This document shows positions 8,853-17,630 of a stretch of DNA of 64,000 bases, piece after piece. The notes below the pieces were generated by a model. That model saw only the letters and a program-made list of their open reading frames with translations. It did not search any database and was not told where the DNA came from. Origin of the DNA: Burkholderia sp. BCC1644 (GTDB lineage Bacteria; Pseudomonadota; Gammaproteobacteria; Burkholderiales; Burkholderiaceae); assembly GCF_902833225.1 (NCBI RefSeq), contig NZ_CADFEI010000002.1, positions 558,001 to 622,000 of the forward strand, written 5' to 3'. Each line of letters opens with the position of its first letter. Position 1 is the stretch's first letter. The translations under genes and the position numbers were made by a program.

Positions 8853-9842
8853 ATGGGACACCCTGCCCGTCCGCTCCCGACCGATGGCGCGCCGGCCGCG
8901 CTTGCGCAATCGGCCGCGGTTCCCGCCGACGCCGTGCCGGCACGCGCAGCCGGGCACACGACCCACACGATGCGCGCGACGTGGCGCGCGCATGCGCCGC
9001 TGTGGCTGATGTGCGCGCCCGCGTTCGCGCTGTTCGCCGCGCTCGTGCTCGTGCCGCTCGCGATGACGTTGATGCTGACGTTCTACCGCTTCGATCCGGC
9101 CACCGGCCCGATCGCCGCGTTCCAGTTCGGCAATTACGCGGAAGTGCTCGGCTCGTCGTACTTCCACACGATCTTCGCGCGCACGTTCGGCATCGCCGCG
9201 CTGACGACCGCGATCTGCGTCGCGATCGGCACGCCGGAGGCGTACGTGCTGTCGAAGATGCGCGATCCGTGGCGCTCGCTGTTCCTGCTCGCGATCCTCG
9301 CGCCGCTGCTGGTGTCGGTCGTCGTGCGCGCGTTCGGCTGGAGCATGTTGCTGAACACGAGCGGGCTCGTGAACCAGGCGCTCGGGCTCGCCGGCCTCGG
9401 GCCGTACAAGCTCGAGTACACGACCTTCGCGATCGTGATCGCGCTGGTGCACGTGATGCTGCCGTTCATGGTGATCCCCGTGTGGACCGCGCTGCAGCGG
9501 CTCGATCCGCAGACCGAGCATGCCGCGCTGTCGCTCGGCGCATCGCCGTTCACGACGCTGCGCCGCATCGTGCTGCCGCAGCTGATGCCGGGCGTGCTGT
9601 CGGGCAGCCTGATGGTGTTCGGGCTGTCGGCGAGCGCGTTCGCGATTCCGGGCCTGCTCGGCGGACGCCGGCTGAAGGTCGCGGCCACGGCCGTCTACGA
9701 CGAATTCCTCGGCTCGCTGAACTGGCCGCTCGGCGCGACGATCGCGGTGCTGCTGCTGGTCGCGAACCTCGTCGTGATGCTCACTTACTACCGCGTGCTC
9801 GAACGCCGCTACGCGCGCAGCCTCGGAGGCGCATCGCGATGA
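8853..9842 (+). CDS. ABC transporter permease, PotB type
   Basis: 329-residue inner-membrane permease with six or more hydrophobic segments and the EAA loop (HAALSLGASPFTTLRRIVLP) that contacts the ATPase. A hydrophilic Ala/Pro-rich N-terminus of about 45 residues precedes the first membrane segment. It begins on the base after the ATPase stop and overlaps the second permease by four bases. Pairs with the next gene to form the membrane channel. Confidence 0.92.
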   Translation: MGHPARPLPTDGAPAALAQSAAVPADAVPARAAGHTTHTMRATWRAHAPLWLMCAPAFALFAALVLVPLAMTLMLTFYRFDPATGPIAAFQFGNYAEVLGSSYFHTIFARTFGIAALTTAICVAIGTPEAYVLSKMRDPWRSLFLLAILAPLLVSVVVRAFGWSMLLNTSGLVNQALGLAGLGPYKLEYTTFAIVIALVHVMLPFMVIPVWTALQRLDPQTEHAALSLGASPFTTLRRIVLPQLMPGVLSGSLMVFGLSASAFAIPGLLGGRRLKVAATAVYDEFLGSLNWPLGATIAVLLLVANLVVMLTYYRVLERRYARSLGGASR

Positions 9843-10633
9843 GAAAGAACGGCCCCTTTGCCCTCGCGTTCCACACGCTCGTGATCCTGTTCGTGCTCGC
9901 GCCGCTCGTGATCGTCGTGCTCGTCGCGTTCACGCCCGACGAAACGCTGACGCTGCCGACGCACGGGCTGTCGCTGCGCTGGTTCCGCGCGATCCTCGAC
10001 TATCCCGACTTCGTCAGCGCGTTCTTCAACAGCGTGAAGCTCGCGTTCGCGTCGGCGACGCTGTCGCTCGCGATCGCGCTGCCGGCGGGCCTCGCCATCG
10101 GCCGCGCGACGTTTCCCGGCCGCGCGTTCCTGAACGGGCTGCTGCTGTCGCCGCTCGTGATTCCCGGCCTCGTGCTCGGTATCGCGTTGCTGCGCTTCTT
10201 CGCGCTGATCGGCGCGACCGGCTCGTTCGCCTGGCTCGTGCTCGCGCACATGATCGTCATCACGCCGTTCGTGATGCGGCTCGTGCTCGCATCCGTCGCG
10301 GGCCTCGACCGCAGCATCGAGCAGGCCGCATGCTCGCTCGGCGCGGACCCGTGGACGACCTTCCGCCGCATCACGCTGCCGATGATCGTGCCCGGCATCA
10401 CAGGCGGCTGGCTGCTCGCGTTCATCAACAGCTTCGACGAACTGACGATGTCGATCTTCGTCACGTCGCCGCAGACGGTCACGCTGCCGGTGCGCATGTA
10501 CATGTATGCGACCGAGTCGATCGACCCGATGATGGCGTCGGTATCGGCGCTCGTCATCTTCATCACCGCCGGCGCGATGCTGCTGCTCGATCGCGTGTAC
10601 GGCCTGAACCGCATCCTGATCGGCCAACACTGA
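9839..10633 (+). CDS. ABC transporter permease, PotC type
   Basis: 264-residue second permease with about six membrane segments and the EAA motif (QAACSLGADPWTTFRRITLP). The ATG at 9839 overlaps the previous stop (ATGA) and follows GGAGGCGCATCGCG, so translation is coupled. With the PotB-type subunit it forms a heterodimeric channel. Confidence 0.92.
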   Translation: MRKNGPFALAFHTLVILFVLAPLVIVVLVAFTPDETLTLPTHGLSLRWFRAILDYPDFVSAFFNSVKLAFASATLSLAIALPAGLAIGRATFPGRAFLNGLLLSPLVIPGLVLGIALLRFFALIGATGSFAWLVLAHMIVITPFVMRLVLASVAGLDRSIEQAACSLGADPWTTFRRITLPMIVPGITGGWLLAFINSFDELTMSIFVTSPQTVTLPVRMYMYATESIDPMMASVSALVIFITAGAMLLLDRVYGLNRILIGQH

Positions 10634-10983
10634 TGACGACTTCCGTTTCCCGTTCCACCCGCATCGCGGACGACGGCGCGCAGTTCGTGCGCGTCGCCGA
10701 ACGCGAGCGTGCCGCCGTCGCGTTCACGCTGGACGGCCGCCCCGCGCTCGCACTCGCCGGCGACACCGTGCTCACCGCGATCCTCGTCGCGCAGCGCCGG
10801 GTGCGCGTGAGCGAATTCAGCGGCCAGCCGCGCGCGGGCTTCTGCCTGATCGGCGCGTGCCAGGACTGCTGGGTGCGCACCGAAACCGGCGCACGCGTGC
10901 GCGCATGCTCGACGCCGATCGCCGAAGGCATGCGGATTCTCACGGCCGCCCGGCCGGCCGCCGCCGCCGGAGACGCATCGTGA
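10633..10983 (+). CDS. Small [2Fe-2S] subunit of amino-acid/opine dehydrogenase
   Basis: 116-residue ferredoxin-like protein of the Fer2_4 type. Cluster ligands Cys71, Cys76, Cys79 and Cys92 are visible (CLIGACQDC then ACS). Homologues are the small subunits of sarcosine oxidase, octopine/nopaline oxidase, D-hydroxyproline dehydrogenase and hydrogen cyanide synthase (HcnA-like). It shares one base with the permease stop and four with the next gene. It would carry electrons between the flavins of the two larger subunits and the respiratory chain. Confidence 0.88.
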   Translation: MTTSVSRSTRIADDGAQFVRVAERERAAVAFTLDGRPALALAGDTVLTAILVAQRRVRVSEFSGQPRAGFCLIGACQDCWVRTETGARVRACSTPIAEGMRILTAARPAAAAGDAS

Positions 10984-12413
10984 ACGCCGCACTGCAACCG
11001 GTGATCGTCGGCGCGGGGCCGGCCGGCGTGCGCGCGGCCGAAGCGCTGGTCGACGCGGGGCTGCGCCCGGTCGTGATCGACGAGAACGCGCGCTGGGGCG
11101 GACAGATCTACCGGCAACCGCCGGCCGACGGCACATTCGCGCGCGACAAGCGCACGCTGTACGGCTTCGAGGCCAGGAAGGCCGACGCCGTGCACCGGAC
11201 GATGGCCGCGCTGCTGCCGCACGTCGACTACCGGCCGAATACGCTCGCGTGGTCGTGCGGTGCAGGCCGCGTCGACACGTTGCAGGACGGCCACGAAGTA
11301 ACGGTGCCGTACTCGCACCTGATCATTGCGAGCGGCGCGACCGACCGCATGCTGCCCGTGCCGGGCTGGACGCTCGCGGGCGTCTATACGCTCGGCGGCG
11401 CGCAAGTGGCGCTGAAGGCGCAGGGCTGCGCGATCGGCCGGCGCATCGTGTTCGCGGGCACGGGCCCGCTGCTCTACCTCGTCGCCTACCAGTATGCGAA
11501 GGCCGGTGCGCAGGTCGCGGCCGTGCTCGACACGAGCCCGCTGCGCCGCCAGGCCGCCGCCGCGCCCGCGCTGCTGCGCATGCCGTCGACCTTCGCGAAG
11601 GGGCTCTATTACATCGGCTGGCTGCGCGCGCACGGCGTCGCGATCGAAACGGGCGTCACGCTCGAGCGCGTGCTCGGCGACCAGCACGTGACGGGCGTCG
11701 CTTGGCGCGCCGCCGGTGACGGCGCACCGCCGCGCCTGCTCGACTGCGACGCGCTCGGCCTAGGCTTCGGCCTGCGGTCCGAAACGCAGCTCGCCGATCT
11801 CGCCGGCTGCCGGTTCGGGTTCGACCCGCTCAATCGCGCGTGGCTGCCCGAGCGCGACGCGGCCGGCCGCACGTCGGTGCGCGGCCTCTACGTCGCCGGC
11901 GACGGCGCGGGCATCGCGGGCGCCGACGCGGCCGAAGCATCGGGCCGGCGCGCGGCGCTCGCGTTGCTCGACGACGCCGGCATCGCGTCGCCCGCGCCAT
12001 CCGGCAAACCCGATGCGGCGACGCTCGAACGCACGCTCGCGCGCGTCGGCGCATTCCGCGCGGGCCTCGAAGCCGCGTTCGCGCCGCCGGCCGAGCAGGC
12101 CGCACGCTGCCCCGACGACACGATCGTGTGCCGCTGCGAGGAGATCGACGCCGGTACGCTGCGCCGCTGCGTCCGCGACGGTGCGGCAACCGAGCTGAAC
12201 CGGCTGAAGGCGCTGACGCGCGTCGGAATGGGCCGCTGCCAGGGCCGCATGTGCGGCGACGCGGCCGCGCTCGTGCTGGCCGCCGAAACCGGCCGCCCGC
12301 TCGCCGACGTCGGCCGGTTGCGTGCGCAACCGCCCGTGAAGCCGTTCCCGATCTCGGCCGCGCTCGCGGGCGACGAAGTCGCGGCGATTCCCGACGAGGC
12401 GCGCGATGAATGA
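10980..12413 (+). CDS. FAD/NAD-type subunit with BFD [2Fe-2S] domain
   Basis: 477 residues starting at a GTG (10980) that overlaps the previous stop as GTGA. An N-terminal pyridine nucleotide-disulfide oxidoreductase fold (GAGPAG near residue 11, ATG-like ASGATDR, C-terminal GDGAGIAGAD) is followed by a BFD-like [2Fe-2S] domain with CRCEEID and CQGRMCG in the last 100 residues. This is the alpha-like subunit of three-part dehydrogenases such as LhpB/LhpE/LhpF, OoxA/NoxA and HcnB. It overlaps the oxidase subunit by eight bases. HCN synthase is less likely because of the linked importer. Confidence 0.87.
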   Translation: MNAALQPVIVGAGPAGVRAAEALVDAGLRPVVIDENARWGGQIYRQPPADGTFARDKRTLYGFEARKADAVHRTMAALLPHVDYRPNTLAWSCGAGRVDTLQDGHEVTVPYSHLIIASGATDRMLPVPGWTLAGVYTLGGAQVALKAQGCAIGRRIVFAGTGPLLYLVAYQYAKAGAQVAAVLDTSPLRRQAAAAPALLRMPSTFAKGLYYIGWLRAHGVAIETGVTLERVLGDQHVTGVAWRAAGDGAPPRLLDCDALGLGFGLRSETQLADLAGCRFGFDPLNRAWLPERDAAGRTSVRGLYVAGDGAGIAGADAAEASGRRAALALLDDAGIASPAPSGKPDAATLERTLARVGAFRAGLEAAFAPPAEQAARCPDDTIVCRCEEIDAGTLRRCVRDGAATELNRLKALTRVGMGRCQGRMCGDAAALVLAAETGRPLADVGRLRAQPPVKPFPISAALAGDEVAAIPDEARDE

Positions 12414-13557
12414 GATCAGGCATTACGACGTCGCGATCGTCGGCGGCGGCCTCGTCGGCGCGTCGGCCGCGCTCGCGCTCGCGCGGCGCGGCTTGCGCAC
12501 CGGGCTGTTCGAGCGGCGCGACTGCGGTGCGCAGGCAAGCGGCGTGAACTACGGCGGCGTGCGCTGCCAGGGCCGGCCTGCCGAGCAACTGCCGCTCGCG
12601 CTGCGCGCGCGGCGCATCTGGGATCGCCTGCCCGAACTGATCGGCATCGACGGCGAATTCGTCGTGTCGGGCCACCTGCGGCTCGCGCGCAGCGACGCCG
12701 ATCTCGACGCGCTCGATGCCTACGCGACGCTCGCCGGCGAACACGGCCTGGCGCTGCAGGTGATACGCGGCGATGCGTTCCGCCGCCGCTACCCGTGGCT
12801 CGGCCGCGCGGCGCTCGGCGGCTCGCTGTGCGAGACCGACGGTCACGCCAACCCGCGCCTCGTGTCGCCCGCGTTCGCGCGCGCGGCCCGCGCGGCGGGC
12901 GCGGACGTGTTCGAGCACACCCCCGTCGACGACGTTCACCACGACGGCACGCGCTTTCACTTTCAGGCAGGCGGCCGCGCCTGCACCGCGACGTGGCTGA
13001 TCAACTCGGCCGGCGCGTGGGCGAACACGATCGCCGAACGCTTCGGCGAAGCCGTGCCGATGGAGCCGATCTACCCGAACATGTGGGTGACCGAACCGTT
13101 GCCGCCGTTCATCACGCACAACCTCGGCGTGTACGGCGGCGGCGTGTATGCGCGGCAGGTCGCGCGCGGCAACTGCGTGATCGGCGGCGGGCGCGGCCGC
13201 GGCGACGGCGAGTTCGGCCAGCCGTCGGTCGATACGACGCGCGCGGTGATGCGCGATGCGTGCGCGCTGCTGCCCGCGCTGCGTGACGCGCTGCTGATCC
13301 GCACGTGGAGCGGCGTCGAAGGCTGCACGCCCGACCACAATCCGATCATCGGCGCGAGCCGCACGACGCCGCGCCTGCTGCATGCATTCGGCTTTTCCGG
13401 CGGCGGCTTCCTGCTCGCGCCGGGCGTCGGCGACGTGCTCGCCGATCTCGTCACGGCCGGCGAAACCGCCACCCCGCTCGATGCATTCTCGATCGGCCGC
13501 TTCTTCCGCGAAGCCGCGCCGACCGCCCCTTTCCGTCAAGAGGAGACCCAACGATGA
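12406..13557 (+). CDS. DAO-family FAD oxidoreductase, catalytic subunit
   Basis: 383-residue D-amino-acid-oxidase/glycine-oxidase fold: FAD motif VAIVGGGLVGASAA at about residues 9-22, an ERRDCGAQASG loop, and a C-terminal substrate-binding segment with GCTPDHNPIIG and FSGGGFLLAPG. This is the subunit that oxidises a C-N bond in opine oxidases, D-hydroxyproline dehydrogenase and sarcosine oxidase. Substrate is unknown here; the PotABCD-type importer and the opine-dehydrogenase-like gene at 26374 make an opine or secondary amine plausible. Overlaps both neighbours. Confidence 0.9.
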   Translation: MNEIRHYDVAIVGGGLVGASAALALARRGLRTGLFERRDCGAQASGVNYGGVRCQGRPAEQLPLALRARRIWDRLPELIGIDGEFVVSGHLRLARSDADLDALDAYATLAGEHGLALQVIRGDAFRRRYPWLGRAALGGSLCETDGHANPRLVSPAFARAARAAGADVFEHTPVDDVHHDGTRFHFQAGGRACTATWLINSAGAWANTIAERFGEAVPMEPIYPNMWVTEPLPPFITHNLGVYGGGVYARQVARGNCVIGGGRGRGDGEFGQPSVDTTRAVMRDACALLPALRDALLIRTWSGVEGCTPDHNPIIGASRTTPRLLHAFGFSGGGFLLAPGVGDVLADLVTAGETATPLDAFSIGRFFREAAPTAPFRQEETQR

Positions 13558-14600
13558 AACTGTTCGGAACGATCGCGGCCGCCGCCGCCCTCTGCATCGC
13601 GGGCGCCGGCGCGCCCGCGTTCGCGCAAACGAAGACGATCTACGTCGGCATGAACGGCGGCCCGATGGAGAAGGCCTACACGAGCCAGGTGCTGCCCGAC
13701 TTCGAGAAAGCGAACAACGTGAAGGTGGTCGTCGTGCCCGGCACGTCGTCGGACGTGCTCGCGAAACTGCTCGCGAACCGCAACAAGCCGCAGATCCACG
13801 TCGCGTTCCTCGACGACGGCGTGATGGCGCGCGCGGTCAGCCTCGGCGTGTGCCAGAAGCTCGACGATTCGCCGGTGCTGAAGGAGTTGTATCCGTTCGC
13901 GCGGATGAAGGACGACGTCGGCGCGGGCGTGCAGCTCGGGATGACCGGCATCGCGTACAACAAGAAGCTGTTCGCCGAGAAAGGCTGGACGCCGCCGACG
14001 TCGTGGATGGATTTCGCCGATCCGAAATACAAGGGCAAGGTCGTGTTCCAGTCGGCGTCGAGCAGCACGTTCGGGCTGCACGGCTTCCTCGCGATCAACC
14101 GGCTGCTCGGCGGCAGCGAGCAGAACGTCGAGCCCGGCTTCAGCAAGTGGGCGAGCACGGTCGGGCCGAACGTCGTCGAATACATCCCGAACTCGGCGAA
14201 GATCTCGGAGATGGTGCAGACCGGCGAAGCCGGCCTGTTCCCGCTCACGCCGACCGGCGTCGGCGACCTGCAGGACAAGGGCATCCCCGTCGCGTACGCG
14301 AACCCGAAGGAAGGCCCCGTGCTGCTGCTCGTCGACCTGTGCGTGGTCGCGAACAATCCCGATCCGCAGCTCGCGCAGAAGCTCGCGCAGTTCCTGCTGT
14401 CCGCGCCCGCGCAGACGAAGGCGGCCGAGGCCGGCAAGCAGATTCCGACCAACCGCGTCGCGAAAATGCCCGCCGCGATGCAGCAGAGCCTCGGCAATGT
14501 CGACGATCTCGTGCGCAAGGTGACCGTGGTCGACTGGACCGCGATCAACGCGCGCCGCGCGCAGTGGGATACGCGCTGGAACCGGCAGATCGAGCGGTAA
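13554..14600 (+). CDS. ABC transporter periplasmic binding protein, PotD type
   Basis: 348 residues with a typical Sec signal (MKLFGTIAAAAALCIAGAG, cleavage after AFA) and a family 1 extracellular solute-binding fold resembling PotD and ferric-binding proteins. The start follows GAGGAGACCCAACG and overlaps the oxidase stop by four bases. It closes the operon and delivers ligand to the two permeases. A 33-bp gap separates it from the convergent serine hydrolase gene. Confidence 0.92.
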   Translation: MKLFGTIAAAAALCIAGAGAPAFAQTKTIYVGMNGGPMEKAYTSQVLPDFEKANNVKVVVVPGTSSDVLAKLLANRNKPQIHVAFLDDGVMARAVSLGVCQKLDDSPVLKELYPFARMKDDVGAGVQLGMTGIAYNKKLFAEKGWTPPTSWMDFADPKYKGKVVFQSASSSTFGLHGFLAINRLLGGSEQNVEPGFSKWASTVGPNVVEYIPNSAKISEMVQTGEAGLFPLTPTGVGDLQDKGIPVAYANPKEGPVLLLVDLCVVANNPDPQLAQKLAQFLLSAPAQTKAAEAGKQIPTNRVAKMPAAMQQSLGNVDDLVRKVTVVDWTAINARRAQWDTRWNRQIER

Positions 14601-14633
14601 CGCCGCGCAGGTGCGGTTGCGGGTGAGGTTGCG

Positions 14634-15974
14634 TTACCGCAGCTTCTCCGCGACCGCGCGCGCCACCATGCTCAGCGCGTCGCCTCGTTCGAGCGCCGCG
14701 CGCGGCCGTGTCGTCTGGCCCTGCGCATCGAGCGCACGCGGCGCGAAATCCGGCGACGACGAGAACTTGACGATCGTCAGCGCGGTCTTCGGATCGACGA
14801 GGATCGACTGGCCGAACCGCCCCGCCGCGGCGAACGAGCCGTCACCGTCGTTCACCTGATACCAGTAGTCGCGATACGCATAGCCGTCCTTGCCGGGAAT
14901 CACGTTGCCCTGCGCGAACAGCGCCGCGTTGTTCGCCGGTTGCAGTGCCGCGCGAACCGTCGCGGCCGGCAGCGTGCCACGCACGCCGCCGAGCCCCGTG
15001 CGCACGCGCTCCGCGAAGCGCGCGGCGTCGCGCAGCGTCGTATACAGCCCGCCGCTGGCCATCGCCATCGCGTTGCGGTCCACCGCGACGTACGCATCGT
15101 CTTCCGCGAAATCGCGCCACAGCCAATGCTCCACCAGCGCACTCCACGACTGCCCCGTCGCGCGCTGCATCGCCCACGCGACGGCTTCCGGCGAACCGTT
15201 CTGGTAGAACCATGCGCTGCCGGGCGCCACATCCGGCACGCGCCGCACGGTCAGCAGGAAGTCGGCGATGCTGGCCGGCGCGCCTTCGTGGCGCGGCACC
15301 AGCCCGACCGCGCCGAACAGACCGATATCAGGCGCAATGCCCGGCGTATAGGCAGTCGGCACTTCCATGTCGAGGTTCTGCTGCAGCGTCGCGCTGCCGA
15401 ACGGCGTGTCGGCGAGTTCCGGCACCGTGCGCGACAGTGGCGCGCCTGCGTCGAGCACGCCCGATTCGATCATCTGCGCGGCCAGCAGCCCCGTCACCGA
15501 TTTCGTCATCGACGCCCAGGCGTGTGTCTGGTCGGGCCGGAAGCCGTCGAAATAGCGTTCGTAGACGATCCGGCCGCGCTGCAGCACGATGAAACCGTCC
15601 GTATGCGTCGCGCGCAAATACGCGTCGAGTGTCAGCGTCTCGCCGCCGATCGTCACGGGCAGCGCGTCGAAACCGGGTACCGGCTGCTCGGGGAGCGGCA
15701 TCGGCGCCGCCGCGTGCCGGATGCCGGCCGTCGGCGCGAGCAACCGCGTATTGCTCAACGCCCAGCGCAGGCTGGCCGGCGTGAACACGTTCTTCTTGTT
15801 GACGATCTGGTCTGCCGGCGGCGGGAAGCCCTGCATCATGCCCGCCGGCGTCGCGCCGTCGGCTGCGGTGGCGGGTGCGGTGGTCGCGGCGAGCGCGAGC
15901 CCGCCGGCCAGCATCAAGGTGCCGGCGAGCCGGCGGGGACGCCGGTCGGCCGTAAAGCGTCGATGAATTCGCAT
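14634..15974 (-). CDS. Exported serine hydrolase, beta-lactamase/NylB fold
   Basis: 446 residues with a signal peptide (cleavage near ATAADG) and a class C beta-lactamase/esterase fold. The catalytic Ser155 and Lys158 sit in SMTK. Relatives include 6-aminohexanoate-dimer hydrolase, esterases and D-aminopeptidases; the ordinary KTG motif is not obvious. Periplasmic or secreted. It converges on the ABC operon and is followed upstream by a BON lipoprotein and a porin on the same strand. The substrate is unknown. Confidence 0.85.
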   Translation of the reverse strand: MRIHRRFTADRRPRRLAGTLMLAGGLALAATTAPATAADGATPAGMMQGFPPPADQIVNKKNVFTPASLRWALSNTRLLAPTAGIRHAAAPMPLPEQPVPGFDALPVTIGGETLTLDAYLRATHTDGFIVLQRGRIVYERYFDGFRPDQTHAWASMTKSVTGLLAAQMIESGVLDAGAPLSRTVPELADTPFGSATLQQNLDMEVPTAYTPGIAPDIGLFGAVGLVPRHEGAPASIADFLLTVRRVPDVAPGSAWFYQNGSPEAVAWAMQRATGQSWSALVEHWLWRDFAEDDAYVAVDRNAMAMASGGLYTTLRDAARFAERVRTGLGGVRGTLPAATVRAALQPANNAALFAQGNVIPGKDGYAYRDYWYQVNDGDGSFAAAGRFGQSILVDPKTALTIVKFSSSPDFAPRALDAQGQTTRPRAALERGDALSMVARAVAEKLR

Positions 15975-16022
15975 CGAATGAGTGCCTCGTCGTTAAAAGA
16001 GAATGGGCGGCACGCCCGGACG

Positions 16023-16418
16023 TTACGGCTGCTGGCCGTCGATACGCAACAGGTTCGACACCGACGTCACGCCGTCGACGCCCCGCGCGACCGTCGCCGC
16101 GAGATTCACCTGGGTCGTATCCGTGACCGAGCCGGACAGCGTCACGCTACCGTCGCGCACGCGCACGAGGATGCGCGTCACGTTCAGGTTTTTCGTCCGG
16201 GCCAGCGCCGTGCTGACGCGACGCTTCAGCTTGCGGTCGGCCGCCTTGCGTTGCGCCGGCGACGGGCTGGCCGATGCCGGCGCTAGCGCCGCTTCCCGCG
16301 CAACCGGGGCCGCCAATGACGGAACCGCCGCGCTCGCGGCATCGGGTTGCGCGCAGGCCGTGATGCTCCAGCACGCTGCCGTCAGCAGCGCCGCGACAAG
16401 TCGGAATGAAGTACGCAT
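16023..16418 (-). CDS. BON-domain lipoprotein
   Basis: 131 residues. The N-terminus has a short hydrophobic signal and a lipobox ITAC with Cys22 as the predicted lipid-modified residue. An Ala/Pro-rich linker leads to one BON domain (about residues 65-128, with VRDGSVTLSGSV and GVDGVTSVSNLL). BON proteins such as OsmY and DolP bind phospholipid and stabilise the envelope. The ATG has AAGGAGCG upstream; the longer frame to 16457 is less well supported. Likely periplasmic, outer-membrane anchored. Confidence 0.8.
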   Translation of the reverse strand: MRTSFRLVAALLTAACWSITACAQPDAASAAVPSLAAPVAREAALAPASASPSPAQRKAADRKLKRRVSTALARTKNLNVTRILVRVRDGSVTLSGSVTDTTQVNLAATVARGVDGVTSVSNLLRIDGQQP

Positions 16419-16458
16419 GATCGGATCACGCTCCTTGAAAGCCATTGAAAAGAACACC

Positions 16459-17517
16459 TCAGAACTGCGTCATCAGCCCGATCGACACGCCGGTCGTCGC
16501 ACTCGCACCGCGCCGCAGGTTCAATGCCGCGATCGTCGCCGGATCACGCATGTACGCGCCGGTCATCCCGTTGCGGTCGACTTCGACATACAGCTCGGTA
16601 CGCTTCGACAGGAAATACTCGGCGATCGCGTAGGTCGTCAGCTTGTGGCCGTCCGCACCCGATACGTTGCCGAGATTGCGCGCACGGTCGTAGAACGCGG
16701 CCGCGCTCAGTTGTACCGACGGCAGCGGCTGCACGACGACGCCGAACGACGGGATGTCGTCGCGCCGCGACGGTGCGCCGGCCTTGTTCGCGCGCACGTT
16801 CAGCGACGCATAGCTCAGGTAGAAACGCGCGCGGCCGAGCTGCAGCGTGCCGCCCGCCTGGATCGTCTGTGCGGATTGCGAGCCGTCCGGGCTATACGTC
16901 TTCGCATATGACACGCCGCCCATCAGGTCCGAATACGTGTACATCGCGGCCGTCGAATAGCTGGTGCCCGCGTGCGCGCTGCCCGCGACGCCGCCGGGCG
17001 AATAGTTCGCGCCGAAGCGCAGGCCGCCCACCTGCCCGAGATACTTGATCGTGTTGTTGAAGCGCGAATCGAGCGTGAAGAAGTTGCCGTCGAACAGCAC
17101 GCCCGGCTCGACCGCGAGCGACTGCCCGCGCCCGCCGAGCGGATCGAGCGCGATGCCGAGATCCTCCGCGACGTTGAACTGGCGGCCGAACGTCACGCGG
17201 CCGAAATCGCCCGTGAGGCCGACGTACGCGGCCTGCGAGAACAGCGTGCCGGACGTCTTCAGCGCGCCGGTGCCGCTGCTGAACGCGCCGTCCAGCACGA
17301 ACAACGCCTTCACCCCGTTGCCGAGATCCTCCCGGCCGCGAATGCCGAACTCGTTGCCCGCGATGATGTTGTTGTTGAAGCCGACCTGACTGCCGCCCGG
17401 CAGCCCGTTGACCCAGCGCACGCCGCCGCCGATCCGGCCGAACAGCGTCACGCTCGACTGCGCGTGCGCACTCCCGCACAGCGCGCCGACCAGCGCCGCT
17501 GCAATCATCTTCTTCAT
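16459..17517 (-). CDS. OmpC-type porin
   Basis: 352 residues: signal ending AHAQ|SSVTLFGRIG, the GREDLGNG turn near residue 60, DGKNLT-like loops replaced by ADGHKLTTYA, and C-terminal Phe (LMTQF). Beta-barrel general porin paralogous to those at 5151 and 29677. Same strand and 40 bp upstream of the BON lipoprotein gene; it follows the MFS gene at 17631 after 113 bp and may share its transcript. Confidence 0.92.
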   Translation of the reverse strand: MKKMIAAALVGALCGSAHAQSSVTLFGRIGGGVRWVNGLPGGSQVGFNNNIIAGNEFGIRGREDLGNGVKALFVLDGAFSSGTGALKTSGTLFSQAAYVGLTGDFGRVTFGRQFNVAEDLGIALDPLGGRGQSLAVEPGVLFDGNFFTLDSRFNNTIKYLGQVGGLRFGANYSPGGVAGSAHAGTSYSTAAMYTYSDLMGGVSYAKTYSPDGSQSAQTIQAGGTLQLGRARFYLSYASLNVRANKAGAPSRRDDIPSFGVVVQPLPSVQLSAAAFYDRARNLGNVSGADGHKLTTYAIAEYFLSKRTELYVEVDRNGMTGAYMRDPATIAALNLRRGASATTGVSIGLMTQF

Positions 17518-17630
17518 GTCTCCTCCTGCCGCGTCGTCGCGCGGCGTATCGTGGTGCTGCTACCGTCGAAAGGCGCCGCCGCCCGGCAAGCGGGCCGCAC
17601 GCCGAAAGCGATGTGATGCGATGTGCGGCG

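Noticed and set aside
10633..13557. Hydrogen cyanide synthase (hcnABC)
   Set aside because: The three subunits look alike at family level, but the genes are fused by overlap to a substrate importer and an IclR regulator, which fits catabolism of an imported compound better than HCN production.
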